DNA of 64,000 nt, from NCBI GenBank assembly GCA_014382365.1, contig JACNJW010000028.1:1-64000 (forward strand), given 5' to 3'. The position numbers and the translations under genes were made by a program. Of the stretch, positions 51,688 to 60,256 are shown one piece after another. Every line of letters begins with the position of its first letter. Within the stretch, counting starts at the first letter, position 1. Source of the DNA: SAR324 cluster bacterium. Lineage in GTDB: Bacteria > SAR324 > NAC60-12. Below the pieces are notes generated by a model that was not told the DNA's origin, did not search any database, and was given only the letters and a program-made list of their open reading frames with translations.

Positions 51688-52141
51688 TTTTTACATCCAT
51701 CACCGCCTCTACGATTTTGGCATATCCGGTACAGCGGCAGAGATTTCCGGAAAGAGCATGCCGAACTTCGGACTCGGTCGGTTGCGGATTTTCCCGTAGC
51801 AAAGCCAGGCTGTTCATCACCATTCCGGGAGTGCAGAATCCGCATTGAATGCCGCCCTTCTCGACCATGCTTTGTTGCAAAGGATGCAGTTTGTCATCCT
51901 GCTGAACACCCTCGACTGTGGTGATTTCCGAGCCTTCGCAATCCGCCGCCAGCACCAGACATGAAGTTACCGGCTCACCGTTCAAAAGCACCGTGCAGGC
52001 TCCGCAGTCTCCACCGCCGCAGCCCAAATGCACCCCCATCAACTCCAAATCTTCACGCAACATTTTGAGCAAGGTTTTGCGGGTATCCAAATACAATTCT
52101 TGTTTGACACCGTTGATGGTGCAGGAAATTATTTTTTTCAT
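51665..52141 (-). CDS. [2Fe-2S] subunit of a molybdenum hydroxylase
   Basis: A protein of about 158 residues from the ATG at 52141 (a TTG at 52147 is less likely). The plant-type cluster motif is GGGDCGACTVLLNGEPVTSC. The second cluster motif is GIQCGFCTPGM followed by GNLCRCTGYAKIVEAV. Typical of xanthine dehydrogenase/CO dehydrogenase small subunits of about 160 residues. Electrons pass from Mo through these clusters to FAD. The last residues derive from a dispersed repeat. Confidence 0.92.
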   Translation of the reverse strand: MKKIISCTINGVKQELYLDTRKTLLKMLREDLELMGVHLGCGGGDCGACTVLLNGEPVTSCLVLAADCEGSEITTVEGVQQDDKLHPLQQSMVEKGGIQCGFCTPGMVMNSLALLRENPQPTESEVRHALSGNLCRCTGYAKIVEAVMDVKNLDRITG

Positions 52142-52148
52142 ACTCAAT

Positions 52149-52988
52149 TTATTCTAATTTTTTTAAAGCAGTAAACTTAACACTGGCCACTTTTCCTTCG
52201 ACTAGCAGACGATCTTCCTCGCTGGGAGGAGGAGTAAATTTGTCCCCGGGACAACAAGCCATTGCCTCCAGTTCTTCAGGTGTGAGATTCTGTTTTGCCA
52301 CAATCTTAATTTTTGTAAAACCGCTACTTTTCACTGTTTGCCAATAATCTTCTTCAGAAATCGCACCGCCTAAACATCCTGACCAAGTTGATTGAAACCG
52401 CTGGTGTAATTGTGAGTCTATTCCTTTTGTGAAAACAATGTCTGAAATAGCCAGCCGTCCGCCGGTTTTTAGTAACCGAAATGCTTCTTTATAGACGGCA
52501 TCTTTGTCAGGACAAAGATTGATGACACAGTTGGAAATTATAACATCAGCAAAACAGTCGGCAAGTTGCGTTTTCGTCAAATCGGCAACAAGGAGTTCAA
52601 TATTTCTTTCATGAAATCCGGCATCAATTACAGATTGTTTGGCCCGTTCAATCATTTGTGGAGTAAAATCGACTCCAAAAACACAGCCGGTTTCCCCGAC
52701 TTTAATAGAAGTCAAAACCACATCAATTCCACCACCGCAACCAAAATCCACGACCACTTCACCTGTTTTTAACTTGGCAAAACCAGTGGGATTACCGCAG
52801 CCACGGGAAAGATTAAGCGCAGACTTTGGCACAGAATCAAGGTCTGATTGACCATAGAATCCAGAATCAATTGCATAGCCAGAACCTGGCTGCCGTTTGC
52901 TCATTCAACAGGATTCCTGATTCCCACCGCTTTCTGCGAAGTCGCCATAGCGGATTTGTACTAACTGTTTGATTTCATCAGTTCTCAT
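52149..52988 (-). CDS. ArsM-like SAM methyltransferase with in-frame UGA; candidate selenoprotein
   Basis: The uninterrupted frame starts at 52904, but the 28 codons upstream are in frame and family-like. The ATG at 52988 has a GAGGG ribosome binding site and encodes MRTDEIKQLVQIRYGDFAES, then GGNQESC. A UGA follows at 52907-52905 and then MSKRQPGSGYA. ArsM-type enzymes begin in this way and usually have a CC pair at this point, so the motif becomes Cys27-Sec28. A SECIS-like hairpin follows at the right distance. The rest is intact: VDFGCGGGIDVV (motif I), and Cys residues in SRGCGNPTG, ISNCVINLCPDK and SGCLGGA, like the arsenite-binding Cys. The end has MACCPGDKF. If Sec is not inserted, only the 251-residue product from 52904 is made. 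Confidence 0.75.
52873..52893 (-). promoter_or_regulatory. Candidate bacterial SECIS hairpin
   Basis: In the mRNA sense the sequence AGCCAGGTTCTGGCT forms a 6-bp stem with a GUU loop, or a 5-bp stem with a GGUUC loop. It can be extended by two GC pairs past a bulge. Nineteen bases separate the UGA from the GUU loop. Bacterial SECIS elements, as I recall, need a G in the first two loop bases and 16-37 bases of spacing, and the E. coli fdhF loop is GGUCU. All these conditions are met. Confidence 0.6.
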
Positions 52989-53050
52989 TTTCCCTCGGAA
53001 TTGTTCATTCGTAGAGTTGATTTGTTTTTGATTTTTCACTCCTTAACCAA

Positions 53051-53890
53051 TCATAAAAGAGCCTCCAAATTTCGTCTGACGTGAATTTTTATCATCCGTT
53101 TTCTGTACCAGGCAGAACCGCGAATGTCATCAATAGGTGAGCATTCATCAGCCGCCATTTCGCCTGCTTCCAGCATTAGTTTTGGTGTCAATGTTTTTCC
53201 GGTTAACAATGCTTCAGTCTTTTTAGCACGCAAGGGAGTCGGTCCAACTGCACCTAAGGCAACACGGGCTTCACGGACCATTCCTTGATTTTTCTGTAAT
53301 CTGACTGCAACACCAACCACTGCCAAATCCATGAATTGACGTGGTGCGTGTTTACTGTAAAACATGTTTCCGGAAGGTTGAGGAAGAAAAAGTGATAATA
53401 GAATTTCTCCGGATTTTAAAATGGTTTTACCCGGCCCTTTAAAGAAATCAGCCAAGGGAATATCACGTTGACCGTCACGACTGACAATGTGTGCCACAGC
53501 ATCCAGAGCCAGCAAAGGCGGTATTAAATCTGCACTTGGAGAAGCGTTGCAGATATTACCACCAACTGTAGCCAGCGAACGAATTTGCTCAGAAGCCACA
53601 ACACTTGCTGCATAGACAAGACCCGGGAAATGCTTTTTAAGCTCCGGGGATCGCGTTATCCCCCGCAAGGTCATTCCAGCACCAAGCCGGAACCTAGCCT
53701 TACGAGTCGCAAATCCCCGCAACTCCTCCACATTCTTCAAACTTATTACTGTATCCGGCTGAGCCGAACCTTGTTTCATTTGCAAAAGTAAGTCAGTTCC
53801 TCCGGCAATTAGTTTTGCTTTTGGTATTGACTGCAACAGATCAAGAACTTCTCCAACAGAATCCGGAGCAAAATGTTCAAAAGGTTTCAT
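53051..53890 (-). CDS. FAD-binding subunit of a molybdenum hydroxylase (CoxM type)
   Basis: A 279-residue FAD subunit. The first FAD motif is AKLIAGGTDLLLQMKQG (about 29-45) and the second ATVGGNICNASPSADLIP (about 106-123). It lacks the [4Fe-4S] loop found in 4-hydroxybenzoyl-CoA reductase beta subunits. It is the promoter-proximal member of the hydroxylase operon, now separated from the [2Fe-2S] gene by the methyltransferase. The 146-base gap up to the methyltransferase frame is largely explained by that gene's extended N-terminus. Confidence 0.9.
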   Translation of the reverse strand: MKPFEHFAPDSVGEVLDLLQSIPKAKLIAGGTDLLLQMKQGSAQPDTVISLKNVEELRGFATRKARFRLGAGMTLRGITRSPELKKHFPGLVYAASVVASEQIRSLATVGGNICNASPSADLIPPLLALDAVAHIVSRDGQRDIPLADFFKGPGKTILKSGEILLSLFLPQPSGNMFYSKHAPRQFMDLAVVGVAVRLQKNQGMVREARVALGAVGPTPLRAKKTEALLTGKTLTPKLMLEAGEMAADECSPIDDIRGSAWYRKRMIKIHVRRNLEALL

Positions 53891-54050
53891 AGTCTCATAG
53901 TTCCATATTTTAGAGTTATAACCCCGTTTTCCAAACAGAGATTTTCATGTTTCAGTTTTAAACAAATCCATCCCGCACTTAAAGCAACGCAGCGGTAATA
54001 TTTTTTGAAAAATATAAAAGCCCCATGCTGTTTTTGGCGAGTGGTAAAAC

Positions 54051-54590
54051 TCAAAAAGTGTTGTATCCAATTTCAATTGCTTTATTATTCAATTTCGCAG
54101 CCTTGGGTGACATCAACGCCACGCTTTCCTGCAAAGCTTCTTTAGTCAGTGAAACATTCGAAAGGGCAACTGTGCATCCTGCTAAAATCACATTTGCAGC
54201 AGTTGCTTTTCCCATTTTCCGGGCCAATTCTGTTGCATTAATGCTATGAGTTTTTATTTTCAACCGCTTCAGTTCAGTGCTTACTTCAGCTGGAAATTCA
54301 TCCTTTGAATTGACTATTACCATGCCTCCGGATTTGACAAAAGACAAGTTCCGTAAACCTTCCTGAGCATCCAAAGCCAACAGCAAATCCGCTCCGCCTT
54401 GTGAGACCAACGGTGATTCATGACTTCCCAGTCGCAAATGTAAAACAACAGATCCGCCACGTCGACTCATACCATGCGATTCCAAAGACATCACCGGAAA
54501 ACCTGCATCCATTGCAGCACGTGCCAGCAGTCGATTTAAAAACACGACTCCCTGTCCGCCAATTCCACATAGAATTATTTTTATGTCCAT
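54051..54590 (-). CDS. iorB: Indolepyruvate ferredoxin oxidoreductase beta subunit IorB, set 1
   Basis: A 179-residue IorB-type subunit. The start is the ATG at 54590, which lies inside the end of iorA (overlap 10 bases) with GGAGG just upstream. The longer frame to 54659 is only an overlap with iorA. Family motif: ILCGIGGQGVVFLNRLLARA near the N-terminus, then SHGMSRRGGSVVLHLRLG. With IorA it oxidises aryl-pyruvates to aryl-acetyl-CoA with ferredoxin as acceptor. Confidence 0.9.
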   Translation of the reverse strand: MDIKIILCGIGGQGVVFLNRLLARAAMDAGFPVMSLESHGMSRRGGSVVLHLRLGSHESPLVSQGGADLLLALDAQEGLRNLSFVKSGGMVIVNSKDEFPAEVSTELKRLKIKTHSINATELARKMGKATAANVILAGCTVALSNVSLTKEALQESVALMSPKAAKLNNKAIEIGYNTF

Positions 54591-56482
54591 GCTGCCTCCG
54601 GATCTGGAATTATAAATCCTTTGTGGCAAGAGTCTATGCACTGTCCACAATCGACACACAAGTCTTCGTTTAAATCAACCCTGCTGCCGTCTGTACTCAA
54701 AACCAGTGCCGGACACTCAAAAGCAATCAAACAATAACGGCAACCATCGCATTCTTCGGTAATTTGCACCGGACGATTCTCTACTGTTTCCGGTTCATGA
54801 AGACTGCATGAGCGTTCCGCAATCACCACTGCAACACGCCCTTGCGGACTTCGACAATGTTCATGAGCTTCCCGCAAAACATTTCGGAAATCATCATGCT
54901 GATAAGGATCCAGTTCCCTGACAAACTCAACTCCACAGGCACGAACAAGATCCGGAAATGAAACAGAACGACCTGGACTTCCGTTTGCTTCTTCCGGATT
55001 GGCCGGAGTCGGCTGAAAGCCGGTCATGGCGGTGGTGCGGTTGTCGAGAATCAGCAAAACAAAACGGGCATCCGTGTGAACAGCATTCATCAGTGGTTGT
55101 AGTCCGGAATGCAAAAATGTTGAATCTCCGATGGTGACCATGATCGGACGTTCTTTACCTCCGGAACGTCCGGTGCGACCCATTTTGTGCGCATGATAAA
55201 ATCCGGACGCAATGTCTGCTCCACTCCCCATATCAACACAAGTATCAACGGCATCCAAATTAGTACCCAAAGTATAGCAACCAATGTCTCCTGGATATAA
55301 AGTCCGTTTGCCGAATTCCCGCTTCATGGCGTAAAAAGCAGAACGGTGCGAGCATCCCGGGCAAAGTCTCGGCGGACGCGGAGGAGATTGATGTTTGGCA
55401 ATAGCAGCAACTAAACCACTATCTGCTGAAAACAACTTGTCCGTTGCAACTTGAACCTTACCCTTTGAAAACAATTCGGCTAACACCTTTCCCACCACGT
55501 CCGGGGTTAATTCACCGGCAGATGGAATGGTTCCGTCCAGACGTCCACGCACATTGCGGCGATCAGGTATTTGCAGTTCAATACAGTAATCTGTTTCTTC
55601 AAAAACAAGCACCTGCTCACAGTCAGCAATAAAATCACTCATTACTTTTTGCGGAAGTGGAAAAGGCGTGCCGATTTTCAACAGTGGTGCATCATAATTC
55701 AATTCTTTTAAAACTTGACGAACCACGTTGTAAACCATTCCTGAAGCAATTATTCCAATTTTTGCTGTACCAGCTTCAACATAATTGAGAGGTGATTCGG
55801 CAAACTCGTCTTCAATCTGCTTCAGTTTTTGATTGAGTTCAACATGCAGTCGAAACCGGTCTCGAGGGGTTGCCGCCCAGCGGTGTGGGTCTTTATCAAA
55901 TTTAACCTGCGGCATTTCTGTGGAGAAATCTTCATGATAATCAATATCCTGTACTGCATGGCAAATCTGACGAGTGGGTCGCAGCATTACCGGTAATTCA
56001 TGCCGTTCAGAAAGCTCCAGAGCATATTGTACAAATTCACGAGCTTCCTGAGGAGTTGAAGGATCAAAAACCGGTACCTTAGCGGTCAGTGCCATCAAGC
56101 GGGAATCTTGCTCTGTTTGTGAAGAAGAAGGACCGGGATCATCAGCAGGAATAATGATGAATCCGCCTTTAACACCCTGATAGGCCGCACTGAAAAATGC
56201 ATCAGAAGCAACGTTCAAACCAACTTGCTTCATAATTGCCGCAGAACGTAAACCGCTCCATGAACCGCCTAGTGCAACTTCAAAAGCAACTTTTTCATTG
56301 ACGGACCATTCTGCATGAAGATCACAATCCAAGCGTTTTTTTTGTTGTAAAACGCTAGCCATAATCTCGGAACTGGGTGTTCCGGGATAAGCACAGATCA
56401 TCCTACAGTTCTGCTCTACCAAACCCAAAGCGATTGCTTCGTTGCCAAGCATCAGGGATTTCCCCATTTGCGTCTCCTTCAT
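54581..56482 (-). CDS. iorA: Indolepyruvate ferredoxin oxidoreductase alpha subunit IorA, set 1
   Basis: A 633-residue TPP enzyme. The pyruvate-domain start CAYPGTPSSEIMASVL is near residues 31-46. The TPP-binding segment is MVTIGDSTFLHSGLQPLMNA, and two ferredoxin motifs sit at the C-terminus. The first (CDGCRYC from 578) has an atypical following FEC. The second (CVDCGQCIDSC from 609) is followed by His where Pro is usual. The substrate in the family is indolepyruvate, phenylpyruvate or 4-hydroxyphenylpyruvate, all transamination products of aromatic amino acids. Confidence 0.92.
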   Translation of the reverse strand: MKETQMGKSLMLGNEAIALGLVEQNCRMICAYPGTPSSEIMASVLQQKKRLDCDLHAEWSVNEKVAFEVALGGSWSGLRSAAIMKQVGLNVASDAFFSAAYQGVKGGFIIIPADDPGPSSSQTEQDSRLMALTAKVPVFDPSTPQEAREFVQYALELSERHELPVMLRPTRQICHAVQDIDYHEDFSTEMPQVKFDKDPHRWAATPRDRFRLHVELNQKLKQIEDEFAESPLNYVEAGTAKIGIIASGMVYNVVRQVLKELNYDAPLLKIGTPFPLPQKVMSDFIADCEQVLVFEETDYCIELQIPDRRNVRGRLDGTIPSAGELTPDVVGKVLAELFSKGKVQVATDKLFSADSGLVAAIAKHQSPPRPPRLCPGCSHRSAFYAMKREFGKRTLYPGDIGCYTLGTNLDAVDTCVDMGSGADIASGFYHAHKMGRTGRSGGKERPIMVTIGDSTFLHSGLQPLMNAVHTDARFVLLILDNRTTAMTGFQPTPANPEEANGSPGRSVSFPDLVRACGVEFVRELDPYQHDDFRNVLREAHEHCRSPQGRVAVVIAERSCSLHEPETVENRPVQITEECDGCRYCLIAFECPALVLSTDGSRVDLNEDLCVDCGQCIDSCHKGFIIPDPEAAWT

Positions 56483-56532
56483 TGGAATCAGTCTTTAAAC
56501 AAGTACTTAAATACCTGATACAAAATACTAGG

Positions 56533-56583
56533 CCTTGCAAGGTATGTCAACAATTATTTTACTTATTGTAAAAATAGTTGTTA
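56533..56583. promoter_or_regulatory. Palindromes upstream of iorA set 1
   Basis: CCTTGCAAGG (56533-56542) is a perfect 10-bp palindrome. A longer imperfect inverted repeat with arms AACAATTATTTTAC and GTAAAAATAGTTGTT follows at about 56549-56583. They lie in the 154-base gap between the 2-oxoacid oxidoreductase gamma gene and iorA, where an iorAB promoter would lie. Function inferred from position only. Confidence 0.3.
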
Positions 56584-56636
56584 AACGGGAATTTATTTTT
56601 TTGTTACTAGATTTTATGGGAAGCTAAGCTTGAATC

Positions 56637-57173
56637 TCAAGATAGCTTAGTGGCCATTTCAAAGCCGGTCTTCAGAGCTTCAATGTTCAACTCCAGAAAA
56701 GCACGGGGGGCATTTCTGCGTACAGCAGATTCTAGTGCAGCCGGTTTACATATATCACGCAGAGTTATCATTGCTCCAAGAGCAATAATGTTGGCAACCC
56801 TTGCACTGCCAAGTTTGAGTGCTGTTTCCGTGAGTGGCAATGCATGAAGATTAAAATCTCCTTTGGGAGGATCTTCGACCCGTTTGGAATCGGTAATCAC
56901 CAGGCCGCCTGGCTGTATTAAGTCAGTAGATGCATGTGCAGCCAGTTGATCCATGATCAACAGTGCACTCAAATTAGTTACCAGCGGATAATCAGGAATT
57001 TCATCTCCAATCACCAAATCAGCCCGACTTAATCCGCCACGTGAAGTTGGTTCATAACTTTGAGATTGAGCAATCTGGCAGCCTTCCTGTATCAGTGATT
57101 CGGCCAACATTTTTGCACTCAACTGCAGGCCCTGTCCTCCGGTGCCGCTGAGACGAATCTGTATTTCCTTCAT
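56637..57173 (-). CDS. 2-oxoacid:ferredoxin oxidoreductase gamma subunit
   Basis: A 178-residue gamma subunit with the CoA-binding-type motif LSGTGGQGLQLSAKMLAESL (about 8-27) and SQSYEPTSRGGLSRADLV. Its ATG overlaps the beta subunit stop codon (ATGA). Short, with no fused ferredoxin. A member of the alpha-beta-gamma set used for 2-oxoglutarate or branched/aromatic 2-oxoacids. Confidence 0.9.
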   Translation of the reverse strand: MKEIQIRLSGTGGQGLQLSAKMLAESLIQEGCQIAQSQSYEPTSRGGLSRADLVIGDEIPDYPLVTNLSALLIMDQLAAHASTDLIQPGGLVITDSKRVEDPPKGDFNLHALPLTETALKLGSARVANIIALGAMITLRDICKPAALESAVRRNAPRAFLELNIEALKTGFEMATKLS

Positions 57174-58015
57174 TTTTTCTCTTTTGATTTTAGTTGTCTT
57201 GCAACATGTTGCCGATAAGTAGCACTGTATTCCGGACGCTCATTCAGAGCCAGCACTCCAGTTTTCATAAAATTGGGCCGAAATGGTTCATCAACAATAT
57301 TTCCATACGAATCCGGACGCATCGAACTTTTCTGGTTGAGAATCATTTCCGGAGAAGTACCAAGTTGGTTTTTACGTCCAAATATTTCTGTACAATCCGA
57401 TATTACTTCCAGAAAGGAAAAACCGTCATACTGCAGACATTTTTTAAGCAAATTTTTGAGTGACGGCATTTGCAGAGTTACCTCACGTCCCACAAATCCT
57501 GCACCGGCAGCTTCTGCAAGTTTACAAGCATCAAAGACTGGTTCGATACTACCTTTAGGTGAAGTAGTGGTATATCTGGTTTGTGAGGTAGTCGGTGAAG
57601 CTTGTCCGCCTGTCATACCGTAAACCTCGTTATTAAGCATCATACAGGTCATTTTCAAATTTCTGCGGCAGGCATGAATCAAATGATTGCCGCCAATAGC
57701 TAAACTGTCTCCGTCACCAGTAATGACAACCACTTCCAAATCCGGACGCGCTAAAGCCAATCCGGTAGCAAAGGCCAGAGGTCGACCATGTGTTACATGA
57801 AAAGTATTGGCATCAATATATGCTCCAACTCTTCCTGAACAACCTATTCCGGAAACTATTGCTAGTTGATCTTTAGAGATTTCAAGTTCATGTACTGCCT
57901 GAAGTAACGCACGCAGTGCAATACCGTGGCCGCATCCCGGACATAAAAAATGCGGCATCAAATCTTCCCGTAAATAATCACGGATATTAAATTCTTTAGA
58001 TAAATTATTACTCAT
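57170..58015 (-). CDS. 2-oxoacid:ferredoxin oxidoreductase beta subunit
   Basis: A 281-residue TPP-binding subunit. FLCPGCGHGIALRAL holds the first cluster Cys pair. ITGDGDSLAIGGNHLIHACRRN is the TPP/Mg motif and NNEVYGMTGGQASPTTS completes it. The GGQ.SPTT loop is typical of KorB-like enzymes. It begins one base after the alpha subunit gene. Confidence 0.92.
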   Translation of the reverse strand: MSNNLSKEFNIRDYLREDLMPHFLCPGCGHGIALRALLQAVHELEISKDQLAIVSGIGCSGRVGAYIDANTFHVTHGRPLAFATGLALARPDLEVVVITGDGDSLAIGGNHLIHACRRNLKMTCMMLNNEVYGMTGGQASPTTSQTRYTTTSPKGSIEPVFDACKLAEAAGAGFVGREVTLQMPSLKNLLKKCLQYDGFSFLEVISDCTEIFGRKNQLGTSPEMILNQKSSMRPDSYGNIVDEPFRPNFMKTGVLALNERPEYSATYRQHVARQLKSKEKK

Positions 58016-58016
58016 G

Positions 58017-59153
58017 TTATTTTTTTGCCACTGATTGAAGAAGACTTAAAATTTCTTTAGGAGCAATGGCCTCTCCATCAATGCGATTGATGGATTTTAT
58101 TTTTGTCTTTTTGGGACAAAGCCGCTCCATTTCCAAACTTAATTGACCCGTATTCATTTCCGGCACTACAACCGTTTTAACCTTTGATATAATTTTTTTA
58201 AATGCTTTTTCGGGAAAAGGCCAAAGCGTTATCGGGCGAAATAGTCCGGCTTTAATTCCTTCTTGACGAGCAGTTTTAACAGCATGTTTTGCAGCGCGGG
58301 CACTGATTCCGACGGTCATTACCAGAACTTCAGCATCTTCACAACACACAGTTTCGTATGACTCAATTTCACTTTGATGCAACTCAAATTTGTCCAGCAT
58401 TCTCTTCATTGCTTTGACTACAGTTTCCGGATTTTGCGTCGGAAATCCGTCTTCAGCATGTGTTAAGCCTGTTGTGTGTGTACGGTAGCCGTCACCTGGA
58501 CGAGGCATTGGAGGAATCAAATCGGTAGTTTCAGCATATGGCATGAAAGTCTCTGGAGATTCATCCGCCCATTTCCGTTCAGTTATTTTATGAGCAGCTC
58601 CAGATAGTGGTAATGTTTCAACTAGATGCCCCAAGACTTCATCATACAAAACAATAACTGGTGTCCTAATTTTTTCAGACAATTGGAATGCACGCACCGT
58701 TTCGTCAAATATTTCCCTGACTGAACCCGGAGTAATTACAATCAAGGGATGTCCTCCATGACTTCCCCAACGGGCCTGCATTAAATCAGATTGAGCAGGA
58801 CGGGTAGGCATTCCTGTGCTGGGACCTCCCCGCATCACATTGGCAATCACACAAGGAATTTCTGCACCTGCCGCATAGCCGATATTTTCCTGTTTGAGTG
58901 AAAAACCGGGGCCACTGGTAGCAGTCATCGCTTTAACTCCGCCCATCGAAGCACCGAGAATTGCTCCCATAGAGGCAATTTCATCTTCCATCTGAATGAA
59001 AACGCCTTCATGTTTTGGCAGTTCCAAAGACATTCGTTCTGCTATTTCAGAAGAAGGAGTGATTGGATAGCCAGCAAAAAACCGGCATCCTGCAGCAATT
59101 GCACCCAATGCACAGGCATGATTTCCTTGTAGATTCTGATATTTAATGCTCAT
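58017..59153 (-). CDS. 2-oxoacid:ferredoxin oxidoreductase alpha subunit
   Basis: A 378-residue alpha subunit of KorA/VorB type. GYPITPSSEIAERM (about 29-42) and TATSGPGFSLKQENIGYA (about 78-95) are the pyruvate-domain signatures. The VMRGGPSTGMPTRPAQSDL segment is that of 2-oxoglutarate/2-oxoisovalerate enzymes. No delta (ferredoxin) subunit is encoded beside it. The IorB of set 2, upstream, carries such a domain and could fill that role. The exact 2-oxoacid cannot be told. Confidence 0.9.
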   Translation of the reverse strand: MSIKYQNLQGNHACALGAIAAGCRFFAGYPITPSSEIAERMSLELPKHEGVFIQMEDEIASMGAILGASMGGVKAMTATSGPGFSLKQENIGYAAGAEIPCVIANVMRGGPSTGMPTRPAQSDLMQARWGSHGGHPLIVITPGSVREIFDETVRAFQLSEKIRTPVIVLYDEVLGHLVETLPLSGAAHKITERKWADESPETFMPYAETTDLIPPMPRPGDGYRTHTTGLTHAEDGFPTQNPETVVKAMKRMLDKFELHQSEIESYETVCCEDAEVLVMTVGISARAAKHAVKTARQEGIKAGLFRPITLWPFPEKAFKKIISKVKTVVVPEMNTGQLSLEMERLCPKKTKIKSINRIDGEAIAPKEILSLLQSVAKK

Positions 59154-59294
59154 ATTTTTCTTGTGTTCTTACAAAAATTTGCTTTGTTTGAGTCAGAATT
59201 GCAGGCTGAAATGGATTAAATACACAACCGTCGGAAGATTACAAATTATCCAGTTTGTTCCTGTCAAATAATTTTATAATTCACTTCAACATTC

Positions 59295-60179
59295 TTATGA
59301 AATAAATACAGGTTTACGGATGTTAATCGCAAAGTCAGGACAAAGCCATTCACAAATTCTACAACCTGTACAATCATTTATATCCAGTATTTCCACTTTT
59401 TGATCCGGAGTCAGTTTGAGACAGCGTTCCGGACACATCTTCACACAGATATCACAGCCCTTACACCATTCAGGAATGAATTCCCATTCAACCAAACCTT
59501 TTTCTTCAGGAAAGAATTTTTGTTCATAAAGTTCTGAGACAGGTGCTACTTCTGAAGTACGAATTGCATTTTCAATCCATTGTCGTCCTATGTGAAATGC
59601 CTGTCGATTTAATTCCACGGTTTTTGGCGGAACGAACAAGTCTAGTGTTTCTTCCCAATCTTTAATTTCAAAATCCAAAGTAGTTGAAAGTATGCCCAGC
59701 AAAATAGTATTGGACGTTCGTTCATTGCCTAACTCCTGTGCCATTCCGGCTGCATCAAGAGCAAAACCATTGGGAACTTTTTTGATTATTTCCGCAGGTG
59801 TTTCCCTTGCATAAGTGTCCTCAGAGCCACGTTGACGGTTCCGGCAGGCAAAAGGGGGTACGATGTGCTGAGTGTCCGAAATAAATGTTCCACAATCCGG
59901 ATTCAAATATTCTAACCAACGCAGTCCTTCAGCCCATTCTAAAGCCACCAGGACATCGACTTCACCAGCAGGAATAGTTGGAGACCAAACTTGGGGACCA
60001 AAACGAATGTGACTGAAAACAGTACCACCGCGTTTTGCCATTCCGTGAATTTCACTTTGTTTCACCTGAAGGCCTTTGGACAAACACAATTGTGCCAATA
60101 CTTTTGAAACGAGAATCACTCCCTGTCCACCAACACCGACGACTAGTACATTTGTTGGACGTTCTTGAATTTTTGTCAT
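59295..60179 (-). CDS. iorB: IorB-type subunit fused to a 2[4Fe-4S] ferredoxin domain, set 2
   Basis: A 294-residue protein. Residues about 8-210 are IorB/gamma-like (VVGVGGQGVILVSKVLA, SEIHGMAKRGGTVFSHIRFG). Residues about 238-285 form a ferredoxin domain (CKGCDICVKMCPERC and CTGCRICEWLCPDF). IorB is normally about 190-200 residues with no clusters, so this is a fusion of IorB with a KorD-like ferredoxin. It lies between iorA set 2 and the alpha-beta-gamma set, so it may serve as electron-exit subunit for one or both. Confidence 0.88.
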   Translation of the reverse strand: MTKIQERPTNVLVVGVGGQGVILVSKVLAQLCLSKGLQVKQSEIHGMAKRGGTVFSHIRFGPQVWSPTIPAGEVDVLVALEWAEGLRWLEYLNPDCGTFISDTQHIVPPFACRNRQRGSEDTYARETPAEIIKKVPNGFALDAAGMAQELGNERTSNTILLGILSTTLDFEIKDWEETLDLFVPPKTVELNRQAFHIGRQWIENAIRTSEVAPVSELYEQKFFPEEKGLVEWEFIPEWCKGCDICVKMCPERCLKLTPDQKVEILDINDCTGCRICEWLCPDFAINIRKPVFIS

Positions 60180-60256
60180 TTACTCCTTTATAGCCACGGA
60201 TTTACCCAAATTGTTACGTAGTTGAAGCCTTGTTGTTTGCAAATAGTGGCCGTTTT

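Noticed and set aside
48723-53890. Annotation as 4-hydroxybenzoyl-CoA reductase
   Set aside because: Tempting in an aromatic context, but the FAD subunit (279 residues) lacks the extra [4Fe-4S] loop; left as a generic molybdenum hydroxylase.
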